Shown in pieces: positions 9,140 through 18,402 of a DNA stretch of 64,000 nt (position 1 is the stretch's first letter; each line of letters begins with the position of its first letter). Where the stretch lies: positions 186,001 through 250,000 of the forward strand of contig NZ_LMOP01000001.1 of assembly GCF_001423585.1 (NCBI RefSeq), given 5' to 3'. The notes under the pieces are model-generated. The model was not told the DNA's origin. It worked only from the letters and a program-made list of their open reading frames with translations, and made no database searches. The translations under genes and the position numbers were made by a program. This stretch comes from Xanthomonas sp. Leaf148 (GTDB lineage Bacteria > Pseudomonadota > Gammaproteobacteria > Xanthomonadales > Xanthomonadaceae).

Positions 9140-9279
9140 GACAGAACTTGTCAACGCTCCATCAGCCTGCTGGGGCTAGCGCTCCTGTCGGAGCATCACC
9201 ACAGTCTCGAAAGTCGATTGGACCCGACAGACGCAGGTTACGCAGACCTATACCCGATGTCAACTAGCCCGGATCCGCT

Positions 9280-9780
9280 CTACCCTGCAGCGGCCACCGG
9301 TTCCAACGGAGCCACTAGCCCCACCACTGGCTTGGGCAACGGCAGCTCCTGATCCTTAACGAAAAGCTTCCCATGAATACCGAGGCAAGAAGCAATCGCC
9401 ACCCTGATTTCCCTCAGCAGTGCCGGTGGGAGCGCTCCCTTATCATAAGTCCGCTTACCTCTAGCATCACGATGCCCCGTCACTAGCTCCAGCCTATCAA
9501 GGGACATTGTGTAAATCATGTCGCATTTAACCCACCGGTCACCCGCCCGATCACGTAGCCGCTTGGGCATGTAAGCAGCGCCAACAAGCACGTGATGAGG
9601 TCCCACAGGATCGGGAGGCGTCATGCTTATTGGCACAATATTCACTAGTCGCGGACGCCCAGTAAGTTGCTTGCTGAGGACTATCACGGGGCGTGTCTTG
9701 ATCATCTCTCCGTGCATGTATTCATCAGGAAACTTGCAGTAGAAGATTTCGCCGGGCTTGGGGTGGTGCGTTAAAGACAT
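9280..9780 (-). CDS. PemK/MazF-family toxin-like protein, no partner seen
   Basis: 166 residues starting MSLTHHPKPGEIFYCKFP, then KTRPVIVLSK and VNIVPISMTPPDP: the first strands of the MazF/PemK/CcdB-like barrel, with the conserved KxRP(V/A)(V/I)(V/I)(L/I)S core. Family members are mostly sequence-specific ribonucleases. It is longer than the usual 110-115 residues, with a helical insert and a Pro-rich tail. It is the only element gene on the minus strand, and no antitoxin frame sits beside it: upstream lie 260 bases without a credible gene and downstream is the primase terminator. It could be a stand-alone regulator, a toxin with an unlinked antitoxin, or an accessory-defence gene. Confidence 0.75.
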   Translation of the reverse strand: MSLTHHPKPGEIFYCKFPDEYMHGEMIKTRPVIVLSKQLTGRPRLVNIVPISMTPPDPVGPHHVLVGAAYMPKRLRDRAGDRWVKCDMIYTMSLDRLELVTGHRDARGKRTYDKGALPPALLREIRVAIASCLGIHGKLFVKDQELPLPKPVVGLVAPLEPVAAAG

Positions 9781-10386
9781 GAGGGTTCGGCCATGAACTA
9801 TGCAAATACTTTACATCAATCAGCAATTTGCAAAAGCCTCGACAGCCCAATGGAAATCAATGACTTACGAACAATCAGGCGAATTTCATAGGTTCTTCTC
9901 AGGGTGGGCGCCCCTGCGGGGGCATTGACTCCCCGGATTCCCACATGTGAGAGCCTTTCAAAAAGCCGTTTTCTGCTTCTACCCATTCCGTTTCGCAATA
10001 GCTAAAAACACTTGGATTTAAGTGTGGAATACGTGACGCGTTACACCGCCCGGTGTAAAAGCGAATAAAAACGCGCGAGACCCACCCGCGCCACACCGCC
10101 CACCTGTTGGGCCACCGCAGGCAATGCCGCGAAGCCGACCGATCCGATCTGCGCAACAGCACCGCCGATGCCGCCATTTGATGCTCTGCCAAGCGCATTT
10201 AGCTGAACGCTGCGAGCCATCCGTTGCACATGTTCAAGCACGCTCATTCACTAGAGATAACGGCGGCCAACGCGTGCGTGAATGCGGAAATTCTGCACAT
10301 GGAACGTCTGTTTCCGGTGTCTGAAGATAGTCGTCAACGCAGCGGCATTTCGCCGTTTCGATCTGATGAGAACCGCAAAACAACAT
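9781..10386. other. Control region between divergent toxin and late genes
   Basis: About 600 bases with no convincing gene. TTACACC-GCCC-GGTGTAA (10041-10058) is a perfect 7-bp inverted repeat that could be an operator or small hairpin. A 68-residue minus-strand frame (10041-10247) and an in-frame upstream extension of the next gene to 10282 both lack ribosome-binding sites. Promoters for the toxin and the right-arm genes presumably lie here. Confidence 0.4.
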
Positions 10387-11346
10387 ATGCCAAATCTTGA
10401 CCTCTCCGCACTTATCGAAGAAGCGCGCAACGCTGCAGGTGTAAACACCAGAACACCGGCTGGTTTCGATGCCCCCACGAGAATCACGCCAGAAACCCTA
10501 CAGCGCTTCGGGCAGCTTGCTCTAGACCAGCCTGTCGCGAATTTGGCTTCATTTTTTGACGCGAACGGCCGCCTGCGCCGTGTCCCACCTTCGCGCGAGG
10601 CAATCACGTACGCTGACGTGAAGCCGTTGGAAATTGCACGTGCCACGTCACGCTGCGCCGCTGCTGGTGCACACCTTTTGCTTCGAGAAGAAGCCATTAC
10701 GCCCAAGGCGAACAACGGCATCCCAGTATTCCAGCGAGAAGTTTCAGCCTTTAGTTTGGTCGAGCCGGCCCGCCTGGTTCCATCGGCAGATGGCGCAGCG
10801 ATCCCGGCCACTGTTGGCATGCCGATCAAAACGGCATCCGTTGACTGGTCCGACCAGGACACCGCGCAGATTCACGCAATCCGGTTTGAGATTTCACGGC
10901 CGCAACTGCGCAAGTATCGCGACGAAGGAAACCTGACGGCCATCATCACCGCCAGCATTCTCGCCGGTGTGGGTCAGATGGCCGACGCGGTTCTGCTGCG
11001 CGCACTGGCTGCTGCGAACCTGGCGAACTTCACCATCGGCGCAGCCGCAGCGGCCGGCTTGAGCCACACCGCCCTGCGCGGCCTGGTGGGCACCGCCGGT
11101 GCCGGCGCCACCATCGCGGATGACGGCGGGCTGCGGGCGGCGCGTGTGCTGGCCGAACTGACCGACGCCACCGAATCGACGTTCGTCGGTGCGTGGGCCA
11201 ACGCAGCCGTGCTGCTTGACCGCAGCGTTAGCGTAGTTGCCGAGCGAGCTGGATCGGTGATGGATGGCGGTATGGTATTGACCGTGCTGGGCAGCGCGGT
11301 GGCTCTGGTTCCTGACCAAAGTAAATTCTGGAAGGTGGCCGCCTAA
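10387..11346 (+). CDS. HK97-fold major-capsid-like protein
   Basis: A 319-residue protein starting MPNLDLSALIEEARNAAGV. The domain order resembles an HK97-type capsid protein: an N-terminal arm; an E-loop-like stretch ending GIPVFQREVSAF then AAIPATVGMPIKTASVDW; a helix preceded by HAIRFEISRPQLRKYRDEG; a long spine-like helix LTAIITASILAGVGQMADAVLLRAL; and a C-terminal A-domain-like end (VLLDRSVSVVAERAGS, then LVPDQSKFWKV). The assignment rests on this pattern, not on a diagnostic motif. No portal, protease, scaffold or terminase is linked. The start is uncertain; the frame is open to 10282. Its stop overlaps the next ATG (TAATG). Confidence 0.4.
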   Translation: MPNLDLSALIEEARNAAGVNTRTPAGFDAPTRITPETLQRFGQLALDQPVANLASFFDANGRLRRVPPSREAITYADVKPLEIARATSRCAAAGAHLLLREEAITPKANNGIPVFQREVSAFSLVEPARLVPSADGAAIPATVGMPIKTASVDWSDQDTAQIHAIRFEISRPQLRKYRDEGNLTAIITASILAGVGQMADAVLLRALAAANLANFTIGAAAAAGLSHTALRGLVGTAGAGATIADDGGLRAARVLAELTDATESTFVGAWANAAVLLDRSVSVVAERAGSVMDGGMVLTVLGSAVALVPDQSKFWKVAA

Positions 11347-11723
11347 TGGCCGCCTTCGTTTCGCACGCCAAGGGCAATGCCTCAGTCCTGCTGGGCGCGT
11401 TACAGGCTGTGCAGGACGGCTCGGCCTATCGCCTTTCGGATGATGAGAGCCAGCAGCGCGTGGCGGTGCAAGTGGCTTGCCTTGGCTCCTTGATTCTGCG
11501 GTACGACAGACAGGAAGAAGCGATTTCGCGCATTCGCCGTGCCTGGCCCGAGTTAAACGCCGAAGAGGCCAGCCGCGTACTGGCTGAACTCTTCGCTGTC
11601 ATGCGCGAGACGCTCAGCCAGCCTGAGCGCGATGTCGCATCACGCAGGGAGCAGGCTGCGCGCCAGTCCAGCAACTGGGTTCACAGCTGGACCCGGCGCG
11701 ATCACGACGGGGGTATCCGATGA
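11346..11723 (+). CDS. Element protein of unknown function
   Basis: 125 residues, ATG overlapping the stop of the capsid-like gene and its own stop overlapping the next ATG (ATGA). Helical throughout: MAAFVSHAKGNASVLLGAL, then a DESQQRVAVQVACLGSLILRY segment and a RxAWPELNAEEASRVLAELF segment, ending in a polar Arg-rich tail. No family recognised. Its place directly after a capsid-like gene suggests a structural or packaging accessory, which is inference only. Confidence 0.6.
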   Translation: MAAFVSHAKGNASVLLGALQAVQDGSAYRLSDDESQQRVAVQVACLGSLILRYDRQEEAISRIRRAWPELNAEEASRVLAELFAVMRETLSQPERDVASRREQAARQSSNWVHSWTRRDHDGGIR

Positions 11724-11953
11724 TTACGGATATCGCCATCGCCGCCCTGATGATCGCGCAGCAGCCTGGGATTTTTCCAGCGTACGTGCGAGCGAGGTTT
11801 GCCGGCGCGGCGCCAATGCCTGCGCCAACGCCAACGCCAACGCCGAAGCAGGCACGCCGCCAGTCCGCTGCGCAGACCAAGCGAAAAATGCAGAGCAGGC
11901 CAGGAATGCAGCGTATCTGCGGCGGAAACGGATTTCTCGGGCGGCTGCGTTAG
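11720..11953 (+). CDS. Small protein with hydrophobic N-terminus and PT repeat
   Basis: 77 residues opening with ATGA overlap to the previous gene: MITDIAIAALMIAQQPGIF, then a Pro-Thr run (PAPTPTPTPK) from a CCAACG hexanucleotide repeat around 11824-11843, then a basic tail (KQARRQSAAQTKRKMQSR). The layout (short hydrophobic segment, flexible linker, basic end) suits a small membrane-linked or nucleic-acid-binding protein. An overlapping plus-strand frame in another phase, from 11632, also covers this stretch, so only one of the two is likely used. Confidence 0.4.
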   Translation: MITDIAIAALMIAQQPGIFPAYVRARFAGAAPMPAPTPTPTPKQARRQSAAQTKRKMQSRPGMQRICGGNGFLGRLR

Positions 11954-11955
11954 GC

Positions 11956-12435
11956 GTGGCACTCAATCCCGTCCAAAGGCCGGCAGGCTGGTTCCTGCTG
12001 CCGGCTTCGGTGCAAGAAGTCGCCGAAGTGATCGGCCTGACCGATGCGATGCGCCTTGCCGGCGCTTTCTGCCCGGCGTCTGGCGGGCCACGTCGTGCCG
12101 GCCATTCGGGACGCGCGGGGCGCATGTATATCCCGCAACGCCCGAACGGCGACACATTCAAACGCATTGCCGACCTGGTAGGCCGGGACGCTGCGGCACG
12201 GCTGGTCGATGTTCTCGGCGGGAATCAACTTGCATTCCCGCCCTGCACGGCTTTCACGAACCGAATCCGTGATGCATCCGTCCGGGAAGCCTGGCGCGAT
12301 GGCACTTTGTCCACCGAATGGATCGGTTGGCTGCACCAGATCAGCGACCGCCAGGTGCGGAACATCACTGCCGGCGAGCCAAGGACCGCGCTAAAAGCGG
12401 CCAGCCGCCCAATCAAAAAAGCAGAACCGACATGA
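11956..12435 (+). CDS. Mor-like transcription activator
   Basis: Two similar halves are visible: VAEVIGLTDAMRLAGAF...GRMYIPQ, and IADLVGRDAAARLVDVLGG followed by L-A-F-P. This is the Mor/C (phage Mu middle activator) pattern, closed by an HTH-like tail (TNRIRDASVREAWRDG, then ISDRQVRNI). Mor proteins dimerise, bind DNA and recruit RNA polymerase, so this is a candidate activator of the element or of a helper-phage promoter. I favour the GTG at 11956, just after the previous stop; the frame is open from 11632, but residues before the GTG overlap two other genes and are low-complexity. The stop overlaps the next ATG. Confidence 0.55.
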   Translation: MALNPVQRPAGWFLLPASVQEVAEVIGLTDAMRLAGAFCPASGGPRRAGHSGRAGRMYIPQRPNGDTFKRIADLVGRDAAARLVDVLGGNQLAFPPCTAFTNRIRDASVREAWRDGTLSTEWIGWLHQISDRQVRNITAGEPRTALKAASRPIKKAEPT

Positions 12436-12671
12436 CGAACAATGACCCTCGCGCATCCCGCCTCATAAATTCGGAGGCCACCGCCTGCCTGGTGGGCGTC
12501 GCCTTGAACACCTTGGCCGCACTCGTGCGCGAAGGCGACTTTCCTGCGCCTATCCGGCTTGGGCCGCGCGCGACGTTCTACGACCGTGACGCCGTGAGGG
12601 CCTGGCTGGACTACCAGCGAGACGCGCGCGGCACGGTTCGCCGCTCGCCTGGCAGGCGCAGTGCTGCGTGA
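12432..12671 (+). CDS. AlpA/Xis-like HTH protein (second copy type)
   Basis: 79 residues starting MTNNDPRASRLINSEATACL; the HTH reads GVALNTLAALVREGDFPAPI, then GPRATFYDRDAVRAWLDYQR, the AlpA/excisionase wing pattern also seen in the 68-residue protein near the integrase. The ATG overlaps the Mor-like stop (ATGA) and its own TGA overlaps the following GTG, so it is translationally coupled at both ends. One AlpA-like protein near each end of the element suggests separate control of integration/excision and of late genes. Confidence 0.65.
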   Translation: MTNNDPRASRLINSEATACLVGVALNTLAALVREGDFPAPIRLGPRATFYDRDAVRAWLDYQRDARGTVRRSPGRRSAA

Positions 12672-12805
12672 TCGTTATCCGCATCGTGACCCGCGCCGAT
12701 GCGATCCGGCTGGGTCTGTCGCGCTACCTCACGGGCAAACCATGTAAACGCGGCCATATCGCCGAACGGCGCACAAGGCAGGGCGACTGCACGGAGTGCA
12801 ATTGA
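12668..12805 (+). CDS. 45-residue Cys/His protein with GKPCKRGH motif
   Basis: A very short gene opening with a GTG that overlaps the previous stop (GTGA). The protein ends SRYLTGKPCKRGHIAERRTR, then QGDCTECN, giving a C-x2-GH ... C-x2-C set of likely zinc ligands. The same GKPCxxGHxxxR ... CxxC block is familiar from phage proteins, where it often precedes an HNH nuclease domain; here the protein stops straight after the last Cys pair. The coupling to the previous gene and the intact motif argue that it is expressed. The end abuts the right-hand iterons. Confidence 0.55.
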   Translation: MIVIRIVTRADAIRLGLSRYLTGKPCKRGHIAERRTRQGDCTECN

Positions 12806-12826
12806 AACACGGAAGAAAACACGGAA
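12806..12826. repeat. Right pair of AACACGGAA iterons
   Basis: AACACGGAA at 12806-12814 and 12818-12826, 12 bp apart start to start, same orientation as the pair at the left end. They lie between the last element gene and the right att site. Confidence 0.65.
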
Positions 12827-12879
12827 GAGAAAAAGCGGATCGCCTAAAAAACCTTTAGATTCAATGGCTTCCGATCACG

Positions 12880-12910
12880 GACTGGCGGAGAGAGTGGGAT
12901 TCGAACCCAC
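12880..12910. other. Right attachment site in the tRNA-Ser 3' end
   Basis: The chromosomal copy of the att sequence, covering the CCA end, acceptor strand and T-arm of the tRNA gene. It matches the copy at 3407-3437 at 26 of 31 positions, with a 17-bp identical core. Confidence 0.8.
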
Positions 12911-12972
12911 GGAAGGTTTGACCCTTCGCCGGTTTTCAAGACCGGTGCCTTAAACCGCTCGGCCATCTCTCC
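12883..12972 (-). tRNA. tRNA-Ser (anticodon UGA)
   Basis: Read on the minus strand: GGAGAGATGGCCGAG start, D-arm, anticodon stem-loop CCGGT-CTTGAAA-ACCGG with anticodon TGA, a long variable arm (GAAGGGTCAAACCTTC), T-arm GGTTCGAATC, and encoded CCA. It is a complete class II serine tRNA of 90 nt for UCA codons. It serves as the integration target of the element on its 3' side. Confidence 0.97.
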
Positions 12973-13257
12973 GATGCTGCTGCGCGTGATCACCGAAAGT
13001 CTCGGTTGTCACGTGGGCGATCCGCATTGCGCGGGTGACGCCCGACAGGGCCGCACGGTCATCGAGTGCGGTTCTGCCAATCCCGGGATCGCTCCCGGGC
13101 GCGCATTCTCGCATGCCCGGGGGTGCTTTGCTAAGCGGTATCGCTAGCCTTACGCGCCCGGCTTACCGGTCGGCGCGTCAACCTGTGAGCTCCCCCTACG
13201 CAGCGAAAGGTACCGACTCGCCAGTGAGGGGCACCGACGCAATCAGCAGTGCGTCGC

Positions 13258-14262
13258 TCAGCCTGCTTCAGCCACCAGGCGCGGTGCGCTGGCAGTGCCT
13301 GCTGCACGCTTGAGCTTTTCGGCCAGTTCGGCGCAATTGCCGCCGCAATCCAGGCGCGAGCGTTCGATTTCCTGCGGCAGGTGTTCGGCCAGGAAGTCGA
13401 TGAACACGCGCACCGCCGGCAGCAGGCCGCGGCGCGAGGCGAACACGGCATGGCAGATGCCCTGCGGCAGCGACCAGTGCGGCAGCACCACTTCCAGTTC
13501 ACCGCTGCGCACCGCTTCGGCGCAGACGGTTTCCGGCAGCATGGTGATGCCGAAGCCGTCGCGCGCCATCGATTGCAGCAGCGGGAAATCGAAACCGGCC
13601 AGCCGCGGCTGCAGGTCCACGCGGCGCATTTCGCCGTTGGGGCCGTGCAGCTCCCAGCGCTGGTGCGCTTCGTCTTCGCTGGTGCTCATGGTGGTGTGGT
13701 TGGCCAGCTCGCTCGGGTCTTTCGGGCGGCCGGCGCGGTCCAGATACTTGGGGCTGGCGACCAGCAATTCCTGCACCTGGCCGAAGCTGCGCATCACCAG
13801 GCTGCCGTCGTCATCCAGGCGCGAACGCACGCGTAGCGCGATGTCGTAGCCCTCGTTGATGACGTCAACGCGGCGGTTGCTGATGTTGAGCTGCAGCCGC
13901 ACCTTGGGGTACTTGGCCAGAAATTCGGGTAGCAGCTTGGGCAATTGAATTTGCGCGAGCGAGACAGGAACGCTCACACGTACAAGACCGCGTGGCTCCG
14001 CACTGAGACGATCCACCACCTCGCGCGCGGCCTGAGCCTCGGCAAGCATGGTCTGGGCGTGTCGGTGCACGCTGGTACCGACGTCAGTGACGGCGAAGCG
14101 CCGCGTAGAGCGTTGCAGCAAGCGCACGCCCAGGTCGGTTTCGAGTTGGCTGATACGGCGGCTCAGGCGCGACTTGGGAATCCCCAGCGCACGCTCGGCA
14201 GCAGCGAAGCCACCGTGGTCCACCACCATCGCAAAGTAGTACAGGTCATTCAGGTCGTGCAT
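13258..14262 (-). CDS. LysR-family transcriptional regulator
   Basis: 334 residues from MHDLNDLYYFAMVVDHGGFA. The N-terminal winged HTH is typical (AAERALGIPKSRLSRRIS, QLETDLGVRLLQRSTR), followed by the two-lobed LysR effector domain from about residue 90 (GLVRVSVPVSLAQ; DIALRVRS; MLPETVC). It lies head to head with azoR with a 115-bp gap, the standard setting for a LysR protein controlling its divergent neighbour, so regulation of the azoreductase by a quinone or electrophile signal is likely. An in-frame ATG five codons upstream (14277) is possible; neither start has a clear ribosome-binding site. Confidence 0.9.
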   Translation of the reverse strand: MHDLNDLYYFAMVVDHGGFAAAERALGIPKSRLSRRISQLETDLGVRLLQRSTRRFAVTDVGTSVHRHAQTMLAEAQAAREVVDRLSAEPRGLVRVSVPVSLAQIQLPKLLPEFLAKYPKVRLQLNISNRRVDVINEGYDIALRVRSRLDDDGSLVMRSFGQVQELLVASPKYLDRAGRPKDPSELANHTTMSTSEDEAHQRWELHGPNGEMRRVDLQPRLAGFDFPLLQSMARDGFGITMLPETVCAEAVRSGELEVVLPHWSLPQGICHAVFASRRGLLPAVRVFIDFLAEHLPQEIERSRLDCGGNCAELAEKLKRAAGTASAPRLVAEAG

Positions 14263-14377
14263 GGCGCAGGCATCCATGGATAGAACGATAAGTGATATTT
14301 AACCACCTTTATCCCAACAGAGCAACGACCTAATCTGCGCCCCTCCGCGGCATTGCCGCTTGCAATAGGTCTTCGCC

Positions 14378-14956
14378 ATGAAGCTGCTCCATCTCGATTC
14401 CAGCGCCCTGGGCGCCAACTCCATCAGCCGCGAACTCAGTGCCGCCGCCGTCGCCCAGCAGCGCCTGCTGCACCCGCAGCTGCAGGTGACCTATCGCGAT
14501 CTGGACCAGGAGCCGCTTCCGCACCTGACCGGGCGCTCGCTGGCGCAGGCCGACGCAACCGAAGCGGCGGCGGCCGAACAGGCGATGCAGCAGTTTCTGG
14601 AGGCAGACGTCATCGTGATCGGCGCGCCGATGTACAACTTCGCGATCCCCTCCACGCTCAAGGCGTGGATCGACCGCATTGCGGTTGCCGGGCGCACCTT
14701 CCGCTACACCGCAACGGGGCCGGAAGGACTGGCTGGCGGCAAGCGCATCATCATCGCCAGCGCACGCGGCGGCATCTATGCCGACCCGACCAACGATTTT
14801 CAGGAGCCGTACCTGCGCCAGTTGTTCGGCTTTCTGGGCATCGACGACATCACGTTCGTCCGCGCCGAAGGCGTGGCGTATTCGCCAGAGCATCGCAGCA
14901 ATGCGCTTGCGCTGGCGCTGGCCGAGTTGCAGCAACCGGCAGAAGCCGTGGCCTGA
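14378..14956 (+). CDS. azoR: FMN-dependent NADH:quinone/azo reductase
   Basis: 192 residues, the length of the AzoR family. A flavodoxin-like fold: MKLLHLDSSALGANSISREL holds the FMN phosphate loop, GAPMYNFAIPSTLKAWIDRI is the hallmark flavin-binding P-M-Y-N-F segment, and SARGGIY follows. These homodimeric cytosolic enzymes reduce quinones and azo compounds by two electrons with NADH, often protecting against thiol-reactive electrophiles. Divergent from the LysR regulator. Confidence 0.93.
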   Translation: MKLLHLDSSALGANSISRELSAAAVAQQRLLHPQLQVTYRDLDQEPLPHLTGRSLAQADATEAAAAEQAMQQFLEADVIVIGAPMYNFAIPSTLKAWIDRIAVAGRTFRYTATGPEGLAGGKRIIIASARGGIYADPTNDFQEPYLRQLFGFLGIDDITFVRAEGVAYSPEHRSNALALALAELQQPAEAVA

Positions 14957-15399
14957 GCACGCAGGCTTTGTGCGGTTGGGATTGGGGAGTCGGGGTGGGG
15001 ATTGGTAATAGCCAATTCCCGATAAACCATCGGATCCGTTGTGACACATCTTCCAGCACCGCACGTCACGCTGAGTGTCATCCTGCTATTGCGCAGTGAT
15101 GGCGTGGGTGTTCGTGCACCACGCTGGCATTGTGCCCTTGCACGCGATGAGCGTTGTGCGCCTTAGCCGGTGTGGGCTGCTTGTGGGGATAGTGCCGCCT
15201 GCACAAAAAACGGGACCATCGCTGGTCCCGTTTTTTGTACGTTTTTCTTGCCTGTGGCGGCGACATGACGTGCTACCCGCGCGGCAGGGTCAAGAAACCA
15301 GACTCCACCTGAGAGCGCAGCGCTGGTGCCCAAAACCATGCGACACATGACGCATGTCCTTCGGCCGACGCCGAGCGCTGCAAGCCCGATGCAGGCGTT
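14957..15399. other. Spacer between azoR and serS ends
   Basis: Holds a degenerate G-rich GGGGATTGGG-like stretch (about 14976-15005) related to the GGGAATC repeats elsewhere, and the bidirectional terminator at 15203-15238. No gene seen. Confidence 0.6.
15203..15238. terminator. Bidirectional intrinsic terminator
   Basis: AAAAAA-CGGGACCA-TCGC-TGGTCCCG-TTTTTT: an 8-bp perfect stem with A- and T-runs on both sides. It can end the rightward azoR and the leftward serS transcripts. Confidence 0.9.
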
Positions 15400-17463
<2,064 letters not shown>

Positions 17464-17702
17464 CTAACGCGCTGGATGACGACCCAGGCGCAGGCAACCG
17501 CAGGCGTCTGCAATTGATTGTGATGTAAGGGAATGCATGGCACTGCTTGCGCAAACGGCGGCAGCACAGCAGCGCTATCGTCGTCGCAAAGCTGAACACC
17601 TACAGCGCAACGACCGCCTGGCAGACTCCCGCCTTAGCTGCGCCTCAGGCAGCGCCGACCAGACTGATTGCGTCATCCCAAAGATGCGCCAGGAGGCCGG
17701 CC

Positions 17703-18281
17703 ATGTCCTTCATCTCGAATCCCTCTTCACACCACGCGCCGTCGCTGTCTCGCCGCACCGCTGCAGCGTCCGGACGCGGGCAGGACGTGGAGCATGACGG
17801 CGCCTCGCCCTGGCTGTGGGCGACGCTGATCGCCTTGTTGGTGGTCGTCCCTACGTGGTGGTGGGCCCGCCATGGGGACGAGTCGTTCGCCACCGACACC
17901 CGCGTCGCGCCTGTCACGAGCCGGCAAATTCTGCCCAGCACCGATGGCCCACGCGCGATGACCATGATTCCGCATCAGCCGGTGCGCGCGGCGGTCAGCA
18001 GCGTGGATGCGAAGCCGCTGCCGGGCAACGCGATGCCCAGCTACCCGGCAGCGATTGCACGCGCCGGCATTCAGGGCAGTCGCACCGCCCGCCTGCAGCT
18101 CGACATGCAGGGGGAAGTGCGCCAGGTAACCATCGTCGACCGCAGTGGCAGCAACGATCCGCGTCTGGACGCAGCGGTGATCGACAGCCTGCGCCAGTGG
18201 CGCTTCGAACCGGCCACGCGCGACGGCCACGCGGTGGTCAGCAGCGTGCAGGTGCCGGTCGAGTTCAGCCCAGAGCGCTAA
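17703..18281 (+). CDS. Second TonB-like energy transducer
   Basis: 192 residues: a short polar N-terminus, one transmembrane helix (WLWATLIALLVVVPTWWWAR, about residues 36-56), a shorter non-proline spacer, and a C-terminal TonB domain (AMPSYPAAIARAGIQGSRTA; LDAAVIDSLRQWRFEPATRD). AGGAGG seven bases before the ATG at 17703 sets the start over the longer open frame. It is a paralogue of the gene 245 bp upstream, with the same fold but a different linker, which suggests different receptor partners or periplasmic reach. Confidence 0.83.
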   Translation: MSFISNPSSHHAPSLSRRTAAASGRGQDVEHDGASPWLWATLIALLVVVPTWWWARHGDESFATDTRVAPVTSRQILPSTDGPRAMTMIPHQPVRAAVSSVDAKPLPGNAMPSYPAAIARAGIQGSRTARLQLDMQGEVRQVTIVDRSGSNDPRLDAAVIDSLRQWRFEPATRDGHAVVSSVQVPVEFSPER

Positions 18282-18402
18282 GAGCAGCGAACAAAACGAC
18301 GGTGCTCACCGCCAGACAGGCGCGGCCGGTGATCGGTTCGGCATGCGCCGTTCGTCCACTGCGGTTCCTCCGCGCCGTCCACACCCAGCTGACAACTGCT
18401 CG

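Larger units (their letters stand above)
3407..12910. mobile_element. Satellite-like integrative element in tRNA-Ser(UGA)
   Basis: About 9.5 kb between two imperfect copies of the tRNA-Ser 3' end. The gene order is P4-type integrase, AlpA-like regulator, unknown, Toprim primase/helicase, inverted PemK/MazF-like toxin, capsid-like protein, two unknowns, Mor-like activator, AlpA/Xis-like protein and a tiny Cys/His protein. There is no conjugation machinery, no transposase and no terminase, portal or tail gene. The integrase-AlpA-primase core is that of P4-like satellites and phage-inducible islands; the right arm is not one I recognise. The tRNA gene stays intact at the right end. Confidence 0.75.

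Noticed and set aside
9138..9154. TTGAC...GTCAA palindrome after the primase gene
   Set aside because: Only 5-bp arms, inside a convergent terminator region; not enough to call an operator.
10041..10247. 68-residue minus-strand frame between toxin and capsid-like genes
   Set aside because: No ribosome-binding site and no motif; begins in the control region. Kept only as part of the spacer description.
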